From the NCBI GenBank assembly GCA_937895435.1, contig CALAXT010000040.1, positions 1 to 41,666 of the forward strand: 41,666 nt of DNA, given 5' to 3'. Positions 24,966 through 32,406 of the stretch are shown one piece after another (positions within the stretch are counted from its first letter, which is position 1; every line of letters begins with the position of its first letter). Source of the stretch: an uncultured Paracoccaceae bacterium. GTDB taxonomy: Bacteria > Pseudomonadota > Alphaproteobacteria > Rhodobacterales > Rhodobacteraceae. The notes beneath the pieces are model-generated. The model ran no database searches, was not told the origin of the DNA, and saw only the letters and a program-made list of their open reading frames with translations. Position numbers and translations under genes: made by a program.

Positions 24966-26642
24966 ATGCCATCATCCATCACAGAGCTAGAATCAATTTC
25001 TGAAACAATTAAAGCTCTGCTGGCATCTGGAAAAGCTGCGGACGTTGCCAAAGCATACAATATCTCCACACAACTGGTCGAAAAAAATAAAGATAATGAT
25101 CAGGTCTTAATTAACCATGCTTATATTTGTACAGCTGCAGGGCAGCATGTCGCGGCTATCATACATGCAACAAAAGCATACGAAATCAACAATCTGAATA
25201 CTGATGCTTACAAAATAATAGCTAATGCTTATTTAGAATGTAACGAGCCTTTTGAAGCAATGCCCTATGCACGTCGCTATTATGAGTTTGATAAAGATGA
25301 CACGATCGGCTTAATCTTGTTCGCAAGAGCAAGAGAGGCAATAGGTGACTATTATCCAGCGGCTGAAAAGCTTCAATGGATTATGGAAAATAAGACCTTG
25401 GCACCTGATCAGGAATCTCTGTGTCATTTCCATTTAGGCCGGGCATTGAGTCATATGGATGGGCAGTCAGACAAAGCGATATTACATCTAGAAAATGCGC
25501 TTTCTATGTCACCAAATAATCCACGCATACTGTCTACGATCGCAAATTTACATGCCCAGCACAACCGAAGCGAAGATGCAATCAAAGTGCTTGCCCGGGT
25601 GATGGAAATAGCGCCAAAATCTGGTCCAACACACTGGAATATAATAAGGAACAAAAAAGTTACTAGTGAGGATAGTGAGGTAATTGAATCAGCCAAGAAA
25701 ATTTATATGAATGACAAAAATGATGCCAAAGACAGGATAACAGCTGGTTACGCATTGGCTAAAATACTTTATGACCTGAAAGAATACGAAGGCGCTATTG
25801 AGTGTTGGAATTCAGCTGGAGCGCTTAAAAAAAATGATGAGGGATTTGATATCACAAAAGAAAAAGTGGTCTATGGCGAATACTATTCAAAATTCCCGAA
25901 TAAGGCCACGAAACATAATTTTTCAAAGCTAAATTCTACCCCCATATTCATCTGTGGCATGCCAAGATCGGGAACGACCCTAACTGAACAGATATTGGGG
26001 GCACACTCAGAAGTGACACCGCTCGGCGAGTTGTCTTACATGAACATGGCTGTCGAGCGCGTTAAAGGTACAAATTTGCCTTTAAAATCGGTTGAGGCAG
26101 CGCAGTTCATTCGAGACACATACCTTAAGCGGATCGCATTTCACCACGTGGAAACACCGTGGTTTACAGACAAAATGCCATTGAACTTTCGCTACATCCC
26201 CTTGATTTTAAACGCTTTCCCAGAAAGCAAGGTTGTCTACTGCCGCAGGCAGCCACAAGCCGTTTGCTTTTCTAATTTCTCAAATTATTTTCCGGCCGGG
26301 GGTCTTGCCTTCAGTTGCACTCAAGAGGATATCGCAGAGTATTACAGCATGCATCATGCTTACATGTCATATCTGTTTCAGATATTTTCAGATAATATTT
26401 ACGAAAATCACTATGAGTTGCTTACCGAAAACCAAGTTGAGCAGACCAATAAACTTCTTAAAAACTGCGATCTGACTTTTGAAGAGGCATGCCTTGATTT
26501 TCACAAGTCAGAGCGCCCCATTCAAACTGCAAGTCAAAAGCAGGTGAAACAAGGTATGTACAAAGGAAGCTCTGAAAAGTGGCGACGCTATGAGCAGTGG
26601 CTTAGCCCTATGCTGACGACATTGGGGCGCCATGGTCTTTAG
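24966..26642 (+). CDS. TPR-sulfotransferase fusion protein
   Basis: A 558-residue cytosolic protein. Residues about 10-295 are helical tetratricopeptide-type repeats (for example NHAYICTAAGQHVAAIIHATKAY and CHFHLGRALSHMDGQ). The C-terminal sulfotransferase domain has the PAPS loop GMPRSGTTLTEQIL (331-344), TDKMPLNFRYI, and the 3'-phosphate segment with R427-R428 (CRRQPQAVCFSNF). The sequence is clearly A+T-richer and more Lys/Asn/Ile-rich than its neighbours, suggesting transfer. GAGGAG lies about 11 nt before the ATG. It follows fliC directly behind that gene's terminator. TPR domains commonly bind client proteins, so the repeats may present flagellin or another substrate to the sulfotransferase. 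Confidence 0.85.
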   Translation: MPSSITELESISETIKALLASGKAADVAKAYNISTQLVEKNKDNDQVLINHAYICTAAGQHVAAIIHATKAYEINNLNTDAYKIIANAYLECNEPFEAMPYARRYYEFDKDDTIGLILFARAREAIGDYYPAAEKLQWIMENKTLAPDQESLCHFHLGRALSHMDGQSDKAILHLENALSMSPNNPRILSTIANLHAQHNRSEDAIKVLARVMEIAPKSGPTHWNIIRNKKVTSEDSEVIESAKKIYMNDKNDAKDRITAGYALAKILYDLKEYEGAIECWNSAGALKKNDEGFDITKEKVVYGEYYSKFPNKATKHNFSKLNSTPIFICGMPRSGTTLTEQILGAHSEVTPLGELSYMNMAVERVKGTNLPLKSVEAAQFIRDTYLKRIAFHHVETPWFTDKMPLNFRYIPLILNAFPESKVVYCRRQPQAVCFSNFSNYFPAGGLAFSCTQEDIAEYYSMHHAYMSYLFQIFSDNIYENHYELLTENQVEQTNKLLKNCDLTFEEACLDFHKSERPIQTASQKQVKQGMYKGSSEKWRRYEQWLSPMLTTLGRHGL

Positions 26643-26757
26643 TAGGCTGCAGAGGACTTGAGCGTTAGAGCGTGCCCTCCCTGCAGCAACGCTTTGGAGC
26701 GTGACGTTTCCCAAAAAACTGTGCCCCCTAAAGCTAGTTGTGGCTTTTCCATTTTGC

Positions 26758-26852
26758 CTAGCTATTTCGTCTTGGCATCTGTTGGATCGGATTTACGATG
26801 AATCGTCTGGCTCAGATGTCCAGATCTTGTAGATGTATTCGTAGGGCGTGAG
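26758..26852 (-). pseudogene. C-terminal remnant of an IS481-type transposase
   Basis: Reading leftward from 26852 gives LTPYEYIYKIWTSEPD, then, after a one-base deletion near 26804-26806, RFIVNPIQQMPRRNS and a stop at 26758-26760. This is the usual end of IS481-family transposases. All upstream coding sequence is gone; it is cut exactly where the second element begins at 26853. Without the frameshift correction a stop comes a few codons earlier. Confidence 0.65.
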
Positions 26853-26901
26853 TGTAACGACCCACTGAAAACCTGCTCATGCTATAAGGAAGGAAATAGC
26901 A

Positions 26902-26987
26902 ATGAGTATGACGATGGACGAGAACATCAAACGGTGGACAGCGAAGCGCAAAACAGCGCTCGTTATCGAGATCATTCAAGGCAAAAC
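26902..26987 (+). pseudogene. 5' fragment of a transposase orfA
   Basis: GGAAGGAAA precedes an ATG that encodes MSMTMDENIKRWTAKRKTA and then LVIEIIQGKT, which I recognise as the start of an orfA-type helix-turn-helix transposase protein common in alphaproteobacteria. After about 29 codons the frame runs into the palindromic right end and then unrelated sequence, so it is truncated and non-functional. Confidence 0.55.
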
Positions 26988-27016
26988 TGTAATGACCCAG
27001 CGGCTGGGTCATTACA
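26988..27016. repeat. Perfect 13-bp palindrome made of insertion-sequence ends
   Basis: TGTAATGACCCAG (26988-27000), a 3-nt centre CGG, and its exact complement CTGGGTCATTACA (27004-27016). Each arm matches the terminal repeat of the element, with the tips facing outward. As RNA it forms a 13-bp hairpin and could end transcription from the TPR-sulfotransferase side. Confidence 0.75.
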
Positions 27017-27038
27017 TGATTTCATTCTGGAATTCGGC

Positions 27039-27560
27039 CTATTGTGTGCCACGCACCCGCACCAACCTCAGCGCCATCGGCTGGTCTGCGAAAAATCGTG
27101 CGTAGCTGTGACCCGTGAAAAAATTCACCGTCCAGCGGTTTCGCGGCAAGAACAGTGGCGTTTGACCTGTCCAATAGGCCTCGGAGAGGGTACCGGGAAA
27201 CATCAGCCCATTGATTTTAGGCGGTGCGCAGTCTTTGCAGATCAGGCTTGATAGCTCAGCGCGGGTGGGAAAGCGCCAACCGGGGCCGATCTGGTCATTG
27301 GCCTGCACAATCGCATCTTCTGCTTGGGCAAAGGTGAGGCGATAGGCAGACCCAATACAGGTCTCCCCATCCCACTGCTGCCCAGCGCTGCATCGCAGCC
27401 ACTCAAGCCCCAGCGTCAAATCCAACACGATATGATCGCGCGGGTAAAACCGACCTGCGTCTTGCGCCGCTGCCGGCATGGCAAGCGTCAGACAGCTTAC
27501 ACCCGCAACCAACAGGCGGCAGCATAATTTGTATAAAGACGGTTTGATGCGCTGTGTCAT
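27039..27560 (-). CDS. Exported DUF1566-like protein
   Basis: A 173-residue protein with a Sec signal peptide (positive MTQRIKPSLYK, hydrophobic 12-31, likely cleavage AAA-QD near 33). The mature part has the features of the DUF1566/Lcl C-terminal-like fold: DLTLGLEWLRC, a WDGETCIG turn, GPGWRFPTRAELSSLI and a C-terminal RLVRVRG strand; two or three Cys pairs may form disulfides. Related domains occur in surface and adhesion proteins, but no function can be assigned. It diverges from motA and ends 22 bp from the insertion-sequence remnant. Confidence 0.75.
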   Translation of the reverse strand: MTQRIKPSLYKLCCRLLVAGVSCLTLAMPAAAQDAGRFYPRDHIVLDLTLGLEWLRCSAGQQWDGETCIGSAYRLTFAQAEDAIVQANDQIGPGWRFPTRAELSSLICKDCAPPKINGLMFPGTLSEAYWTGQTPLFLPRNRWTVNFFTGHSYARFFADQPMALRLVRVRGTQ

Positions 27561-27705
27561 GCGCTATCAAATGCAACTATCGCGCCAATCAAAGGCGCCA
27601 CATAACGTCAGCAAATTGACACATGAGTATCTCGAATGATGCAAAACGCTGCAGGCGCGCGCAAACAGCCACCAAAACGCGCAGCAATAGCCACGCTGCG
27701 CCCTT

Positions 27706-27720
27706 TGGCACCCGATTTGC
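27706..27720 (+). promoter_or_regulatory. Sigma-54 (-24/-12) promoter of motA
   Basis: TGGCAC (27706-27711), five bases, TTGC (27717-27720): the invariant GG and GC are exactly 10 bp apart as required for RpoN. The predicted start is near 27732, giving a leader of about 32 nt to the motA ATG. Confidence 0.75.
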
Positions 27721-27763
27721 ATGACAGCAACGAACGCAAGTGGCATCTGGATAGGGCTTCACC

Positions 27764-28525
27764 ATGGATCTGGCATCAATCATAGGCTTTATCGGCGCGT
27801 GCGGCATGATCGCTGGCGCCATGATCAGCGGCGGCGGCCTTGGGCCATTTGTTGACGTTCCATCGGTGCTGATCGTTGTGGGCGGCACATTCTTTGCTGT
27901 GATGTACACAACCCCGCTTCCCACCTTTTTAAGCAGCTTTGGCGCAATGGGCAAAGCGTTCTTTCCACCAGTCAAATCACAAGAGCAGCTGGTCACCCGT
28001 ATGGTTGAGCTGGCCGCAATTGCCCGCAAAGACGGGATGATGGCACTCGATGGCCAAGATGTGCCCGACAAGTTTTTTCAAAAAGGCATGCAGATGCTGG
28101 TGGATGGTGCCGATGAAAAAAAACTGGTCGCGCAGCTCACCCAAGAAATCAAATCGATGCGGGAACGCCACGGCGATCTTCAGGCAGTCGTTAAGGCTTG
28201 GGTCGATCTTGCGCCGGCAATGGGCATGATCGGCACGCTGGTTGGTTTGGTGCTGATGCTGGGCAATATGTCAGACCCCAAGGCCATTGGCCCAGCCATG
28301 GCCGTGGCCTTGTTGACAACGCTTTATGGCGCGTTTTTCGCCAATGTGATGTTTGCGCCAATGTTGACCAAGCTTGAGCTTTATACCAACAAAGAGTCAG
28401 TCTACCGCGAAATGGTCGTCTTGGGCCTGCGCAACATCGCGCGTGGCGAATCCCCGCGAAATATCCAAGATCAGCTGGCCGCAAACCTGCCGCCGAAAAT
28501 TCAGCAGAAGCTTGAAGCCGCATAA
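27764..28525 (+). CDS. motA: Flagellar stator protein MotA (PomA-like)
   Basis: A 253-residue four-TM stator subunit. Helices 1 and 2 lie at about 3-25 and 33-52, the cytoplasmic torque loop at about 60-145 (charged, EIKSMRERHGDLQ), helices 3 and 4 at about 150-175 and 182-203 with DLAPAMGMIGTLVGLVLML containing the conserved Pro. Size and sequence are closer to PomA than to the 295-residue E. coli MotA. It pairs with motB 33 bp downstream and is preceded by a near-consensus sigma-54 promoter. Ion specificity is not certain from sequence; Na+ is plausible in a marine bacterium. Confidence 0.92.
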   Translation: MDLASIIGFIGACGMIAGAMISGGGLGPFVDVPSVLIVVGGTFFAVMYTTPLPTFLSSFGAMGKAFFPPVKSQEQLVTRMVELAAIARKDGMMALDGQDVPDKFFQKGMQMLVDGADEKKLVAQLTQEIKSMRERHGDLQAVVKAWVDLAPAMGMIGTLVGLVLMLGNMSDPKAIGPAMAVALLTTLYGAFFANVMFAPMLTKLELYTNKESVYREMVVLGLRNIARGESPRNIQDQLAANLPPKIQQKLEAA

Positions 28526-28558
28526 GGCTGACTGCGTAACCCAGGCGGAGTAAGCACA

Positions 28559-29998
28559 TTGGCTGAAGCAGTCGAAGAAGAAGAAGCAGCAGACGAAGAA
28601 TGCCCAAAGTGCCCCCCCGTTGGGGCACCAGCATGGATGGCGACCTTTGCCGATCTGGCAACGCTGCTTATGGCGTTCTTTGTGTTGCTTTTGTCATTCG
28701 CTGATACAAACGTGCCGAAATTCAAGATGATCACCGGATCGCTGCAAAACGCATTTGGTGTGCAGCGCGAAGTGCCCATTGTGGAACCCCCGATGGGCAC
28801 CACCGTCATTTCGATGGATTTCAGCCCCTCGCCTTCGCCCTCGCTCACCGAGACGATGACGCAGGAAACAACCGAGATTGAACAGCCCGAGCTGAAAATA
28901 CCATCTGACAATAAAGATGCGGGTGGCGCGGATCAAAACGCCAAAGACCAATTTGAAGGCCAAGGCCCCGCAGATAAAAACGGCATGGGCGATCAGGGCG
29001 ATGCTGGTTCGGGTGCGCAAAGCGCCCAAGCCATGGCGGCTGCATTGGCACAAGTGGCAGATCAGTTGGGCATTGAAGTCGATGTAAAGGGCGACAGCGT
29101 CGTTGTGAAATTGGCCGCCAGCCAAGTTGCCAAAGACAGCCAAAAGGCACCCGGTGGTCTGACGCCCAGCCCCCAATCAGGCGCTGATCAGCCAAACGCC
29201 AGTACCTCAACGGCTGCGGTCGACGCGCTCAACGCCAATGGTCTGTCCACCGGGCAGCAAAGTGGCGCACAGACAGATACCGCCACAGCCGCCGCAGAAA
29301 CGGCAAAAGACGCCGAAAAAGCTGCACGGCAAGATATGCAAGACCTTGGTCAACGCCTGAAAATGGTCAGTGATGCTATTGAAAATGCAAAATTGGCCAC
29401 CGGCAAGGCGGATCAAGAAGTGCTGATTGGTGGTTTAGAGCAAGAATTGGCTGATATGATTGCGTTTTTAACGAAAACAGAAACGCAAGAAGACACAACC
29501 GGGGGCGAAACCTCCGCAAAAGATCTTGCTGCGCGCCAAAAGGCTGAAAACAAGGCGGAATCCTCTGCCGACGAGCTGCGCGTTTCATTGGCAGGACCGA
29601 TTGGTCAAGGCTTGGTCGAAGTTGAGCGCCGCGATGGAAAGGTGTTTGTAACCGTCGGCTCGGGCGGCGCCTTCCCCTCTGGTTCGGCCGAGCTGACGGC
29701 CCAAGCCCAAGACGTCATGAACCAGATTTCTGAGGCTGTCGGCAATGACGCCAGCACCATCACTGTGTCTGGCCATACCGATGATGTGCCGATTTCATTT
29801 GGGGCGCTTTATCGCGACAACTGGGATCTTGCCGCCGCACGCGCATCTTCTGTTGTGCAGGCTTTGCAGGCCACGGGCATCATTTCAGCGGCCCGGATGC
29901 GGGCTGTCAGCTATGGTGAAACAAAACCGGTTGAAAGCAACCTGACACCCGAGGGGCGCGAAAAGAACCGCCGGATTGAGATTGAGATCGACTACTGA
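28559..29998 (+). CDS. motB: Flagellar stator protein MotB (PomB-like) with long linker
   Basis: A 479-residue stator subunit. After an acidic N-terminus with CPKCPP comes the PAWMATFADLATLLMAFFVL helix with ion-binding D32, then the plug region (NVPKFKMITGSLQNAFGV). The C-terminal OmpA-like peptidoglycan anchor spans about 360-479 (SGHTDDVPIS, NWDLAAARA, NRRIEIEI). Between them is an unusually long Ala/Gln/Asp-rich, partly coiled-coil linker of nearly 280 residues; E. coli MotB is 308 in total. Translation starts at TTG 28559, with GGCGGAG 8 nt before it; no ATG fits. Its 3' end overlaps the convergent small gene by 7 bp. Confidence 0.9.
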   Translation: MAEAVEEEEAADEECPKCPPVGAPAWMATFADLATLLMAFFVLLLSFADTNVPKFKMITGSLQNAFGVQREVPIVEPPMGTTVISMDFSPSPSPSLTETMTQETTEIEQPELKIPSDNKDAGGADQNAKDQFEGQGPADKNGMGDQGDAGSGAQSAQAMAAALAQVADQLGIEVDVKGDSVVVKLAASQVAKDSQKAPGGLTPSPQSGADQPNASTSTAAVDALNANGLSTGQQSGAQTDTATAAAETAKDAEKAARQDMQDLGQRLKMVSDAIENAKLATGKADQEVLIGGLEQELADMIAFLTKTETQEDTTGGETSAKDLAARQKAENKAESSADELRVSLAGPIGQGLVEVERRDGKVFVTVGSGGAFPSGSAELTAQAQDVMNQISEAVGNDASTITVSGHTDDVPISFGALYRDNWDLAAARASSVVQALQATGIISAARMRAVSYGETKPVESNLTPEGREKNRRIEIEIDY

Positions 29999-30234
29999 TC
30001 ATCGTTTGACTGGCGTGTCATGCGCCAGTCAAGCACCCGGAAGGCAAACCCCAAAGCGCCAACAGCCATCATTCCCAGCGCAAAATGCATCGGTGTGACA
30101 CCGCTCAGTACACCCAGCTTTTGCCCCGCGACCACTGCCAATATCGCCAGCATCGCCACCGCCATCAAGAAACTGCGCACAATCTGGCATCTGCGGCAGC
30201 GCGGAATGGCAGATTTTCTTTTGGGCGTGGCCAT
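29992..30234 (-). CDS. Small two-TM membrane protein of unknown function
   Basis: An 80-residue protein: basic N-terminus with CRRC, a helix at about 20-42 and a second at about 50-68, then a short charged tail. The ATG at 30234 has GGAAAG 7 nt upstream. It converges on motB with a 7-bp overlap and is divergent from rpoN. I recognise no family; the position inside the motility region is the only hint. Confidence 0.55.
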   Translation of the reverse strand: MATPKRKSAIPRCRRCQIVRSFLMAVAMLAILAVVAGQKLGVLSGVTPMHFALGMMAVGALGFAFRVLDWRMTRQSNDDQ

Positions 30235-30485
30235 GTTTTTACTTTCCAATGTGGGGCAAAGCTAAAAAACGTTGCGTGTTTAAATAGCAAAATATTCCGA
30301 TAATGACCACGATACAATTTCTATCATTTCCAAGATTTACGCGCACAACCAAAAGGACTATGCCTGTGCGTGCCAAATTTCATAAATACATACCTAAGAT
30401 ATTAAAATAATACCCTTAGCGTTTTGATTTCAGTGGGCAAAAGCCATCTTAGTAGATTTGTAAAATGATCTCATGATGGGCAGTT

Positions 30486-31937
30486 ATGCTTAATTTTCAG
30501 CTTTCACCTGCAATCAAGCAGCGCCAGACACTGGTGATGACGCCACAATTGCAGCTGGCCATCAAGCTTTTGCAGATGAGCAATACAGAACTGGCCGACC
30601 ATCTCGAAACAATGGCCGAAGAAAATCCGTTTCTTGAGATCAGCAAATCTTCGGCTGAGGGAACACCGGGCACCGACACCGCCACCCCAGCCCCCGAACC
30701 TGCGCACAGCGTGGAAACCGAACGTGCAAAAGACCCCGACATTGATGATAATTTTGCGCTATCCAGTCTGGATGTCCGCCCCCAATCCGCCCCGATGGGC
30801 GAAGACGATTGGGACAGGGTTGCCAATTTGGCAGCTGAACCGCAGGGCAGCCTCTGCGGCCATGTGCATGCGCAATTAAACCTGATTGTCAAAGATCCGT
30901 CAGATCATCCGATTGCGCTGGCCCTGTGTGAAGCACTGGAACCAACCGGTTGGATCAGCCCTGACCTGGGCGATATTGCCCAGCGTTTTGGGGTGCTGCC
31001 GATGCAGGTGGAACGGGTGCTGCTTTCGCTGCAGCGGATGGAACCCACCGGCATTTTCGCCCGCGGTCTTGCTGAGTGTTTGCGCCTGCAAGCCGTTGAG
31101 GCGGGCGTTTTATGCCCACAGATGGCCTTGCTTTTGGAAAACCTCGACCTGCTGGCCGATGGCAAACTGCGCGCCTTGGCACGGATTTGCGGCTGCACGG
31201 CCGATGATTTGCCAGCCTTGGTGCGCCAATTACGCCGCTTTGACCCAAAGCCGGGTCTGTGTTTTTCCAGCCGCAGCGAGCCGATCATACCGCCCGATCT
31301 TATCGTGACAAAGGCAACAGATGGCTGGGCTGTGCGGTTGAACCGCTCAAACCTGCCCGCGATCACCGTGAACGAAGACTTTGTAAACAGCCTGCAATCG
31401 GCGCGCCGTGGGAACTCTGAGGTCAAGGGCTATGTGGCTGAGGCGCTGAACTCTGCGCGGTGGCTGCGCCGCGCGGTGGCCCAGCGCAACGAAACCACAC
31501 TGAAAATCGGGGCCGAGATCGTAAAGCGGCAGGCCGATTTTCTGGATAAGGGTCTGGCACATTTGCGGCCGCTTTTGCTGCGCGATGTGGCTGATGCGGT
31601 GGGTGTGCATGAAAGCACCGTTAGCCGCGTCACTGCCGGCATCATGATGGCAACACCACGTGGCACTTTGCGGTTAAAGGCATTTTTCAGCGGCTCATTG
31701 CCCGCGACGGGGTCCGCAGATGGTGAGGCGGCAGCCGCAATACGCTTTAAAATTCGTAAGATTATCGAGGCCGAAAGCCCAACAAAACCGCTGAGCGATG
31801 AGGCTATTGCCAAAATGATTACATCAAATGGCATTCAGCTGGCCCGGCGCACTGTTGCAAAATATCGCGAGATCGAGGGCATCGCCTCATCTTCGCAACG
31901 CCGCCGCCAGCGCCAAATGGCAGATCTGGCAGGCTAA
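30486..31937 (+). CDS. rpoN: RNA polymerase sigma-54 factor
   Basis: A 483-residue sigma-54. Region I (about 1-50) is the Gln/Leu-rich activator-responsive part (LSPAIKQRQTLVMTPQLQLAIKLLQM); an acidic Region II follows (about 52-115). Region III holds the core-binding domain, the helix-turn-helix (LRDVADAVGVHESTVSRVT) and the RpoN box ARRTVAKYRE at about 453-462, which reads the -24 element. Position within the flagellar cluster resembles rpoN2 of Rhodobacter sphaeroides, a sigma-54 copy dedicated to flagellar genes (known for that species). The upstream 251 bp are A+T-rich with no clear promoter match; no enhancer-binding activator is in the window. Confidence 0.95.
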   Translation: MLNFQLSPAIKQRQTLVMTPQLQLAIKLLQMSNTELADHLETMAEENPFLEISKSSAEGTPGTDTATPAPEPAHSVETERAKDPDIDDNFALSSLDVRPQSAPMGEDDWDRVANLAAEPQGSLCGHVHAQLNLIVKDPSDHPIALALCEALEPTGWISPDLGDIAQRFGVLPMQVERVLLSLQRMEPTGIFARGLAECLRLQAVEAGVLCPQMALLLENLDLLADGKLRALARICGCTADDLPALVRQLRRFDPKPGLCFSSRSEPIIPPDLIVTKATDGWAVRLNRSNLPAITVNEDFVNSLQSARRGNSEVKGYVAEALNSARWLRRAVAQRNETTLKIGAEIVKRQADFLDKGLAHLRPLLLRDVADAVGVHESTVSRVTAGIMMATPRGTLRLKAFFSGSLPATGSADGEAAAAIRFKIRKIIEAESPTKPLSDEAIAKMITSNGIQLARRTVAKYREIEGIASSSQRRRQRQMADLAG

Positions 31938-31980
31938 GTCCTGCCCCGGCTGTGGGCGCAGTTCACACGCCCTGAGATGA

Positions 31981-32000
31981 CTGGTGCAACATTTCACCAG
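31981..32000. terminator. Weak hairpin between convergent rpoN and CNB gene
   Basis: CTGGTG (31981-31986) and CACCAG (31995-32000) form a 6-bp stem with an 8-nt loop; another small stem, GGGCG/CGCCC, lies just before it. No T run follows on either strand, so this is only a possible bidirectional end. Confidence 0.25.
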
Positions 32001-32031
32001 CTCTGGATCACGCTCCAAACACAAATCATAA

Positions 32032-32406
32032 CTAGGCCTTGTCACCGCGTTTTTGTTGCAGCGCCACCACCAAATCGGCCAGACCCGCCAAAAGATCCCG
32101 GTGGCCCTCGGGCATCGCCTTCATCGCCGACTGCAGGCGTGCGGCTTGGATCATCGATACCTCAGTCCGGCCGTTGGCCACAGCTGTGGCCCGGCGTGGC
32201 TGATTTGACAGAATTTCAGCCATTCCGACAACCTGATCATGGGTGAAGTTTTCCATCACGTGAAACCCAGTGGAATCCAGCAATGAAATCTCGCCCGACA
32301 GCACCACAAAGGCCGCATCCGATGGTGCGCCCTTTCCAAACAATGCCTCGCCGTGAAACAAGCGCCGGCGCGACATATCACCTTTGACTGGAGGCCCGCC
32401 GGTCAT
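32032..32406 (-). CDS. Cyclic-nucleotide-binding-fold protein (second of a pair)
   Basis: A 124-residue protein that is a single CNB beta-barrel domain without a DNA-binding or catalytic part. The family pattern is visible: LFGKGAPSDAAFVVLSGEISLL, the phosphate-cassette region VVGMAEILSNQPRRATAVA (the usual Gly-Glu is altered but the Arg remains), then C-terminal helices. It starts by a 4-bp ATGA overlap with the preceding CNB gene, so the two are probably made in equal amounts and may pair. It is the last gene of the fliK-to-flhB operon extension, converging on rpoN. It might respond to cyclic nucleotide; ligand binding is unproven. Confidence 0.65.
   Translation of the reverse strand: MTGGPPVKGDMSRRRLFHGEALFGKGAPSDAAFVVLSGEISLLDSTGFHVMENFTHDQVVGMAEILSNQPRRATAVANGRTEVSMIQAARLQSAMKAMPEGHRDLLAGLADLVVALQQKRGDKA

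Larger units (their letters stand above)
26853..27016 (+). mobile_element. Internally deleted insertion-sequence derivative (about 164 bp)
   Basis: The left end begins TGTAACGACCCAC (26853-26865), and the right end reads inward TGTAATGACCCAG (complement of 27004-27016), so the terminal repeats agree at 11 of 13 bases and follow the TG...CA rule. Between them lie a ribosome-binding site and only the first codons of a transposase reading frame. It interrupts the IS481 fragment on its left. No clear target-site duplication is visible. Confidence 0.55.

Noticed and set aside
30340-30385. Sigma-54 promoter reading leftward from the rpoN upstream region (TTGGCACGCACAGGCAT)
   Set aside because: The GG-to-GC distance is 9 bp instead of 10 and there is no TTGC.
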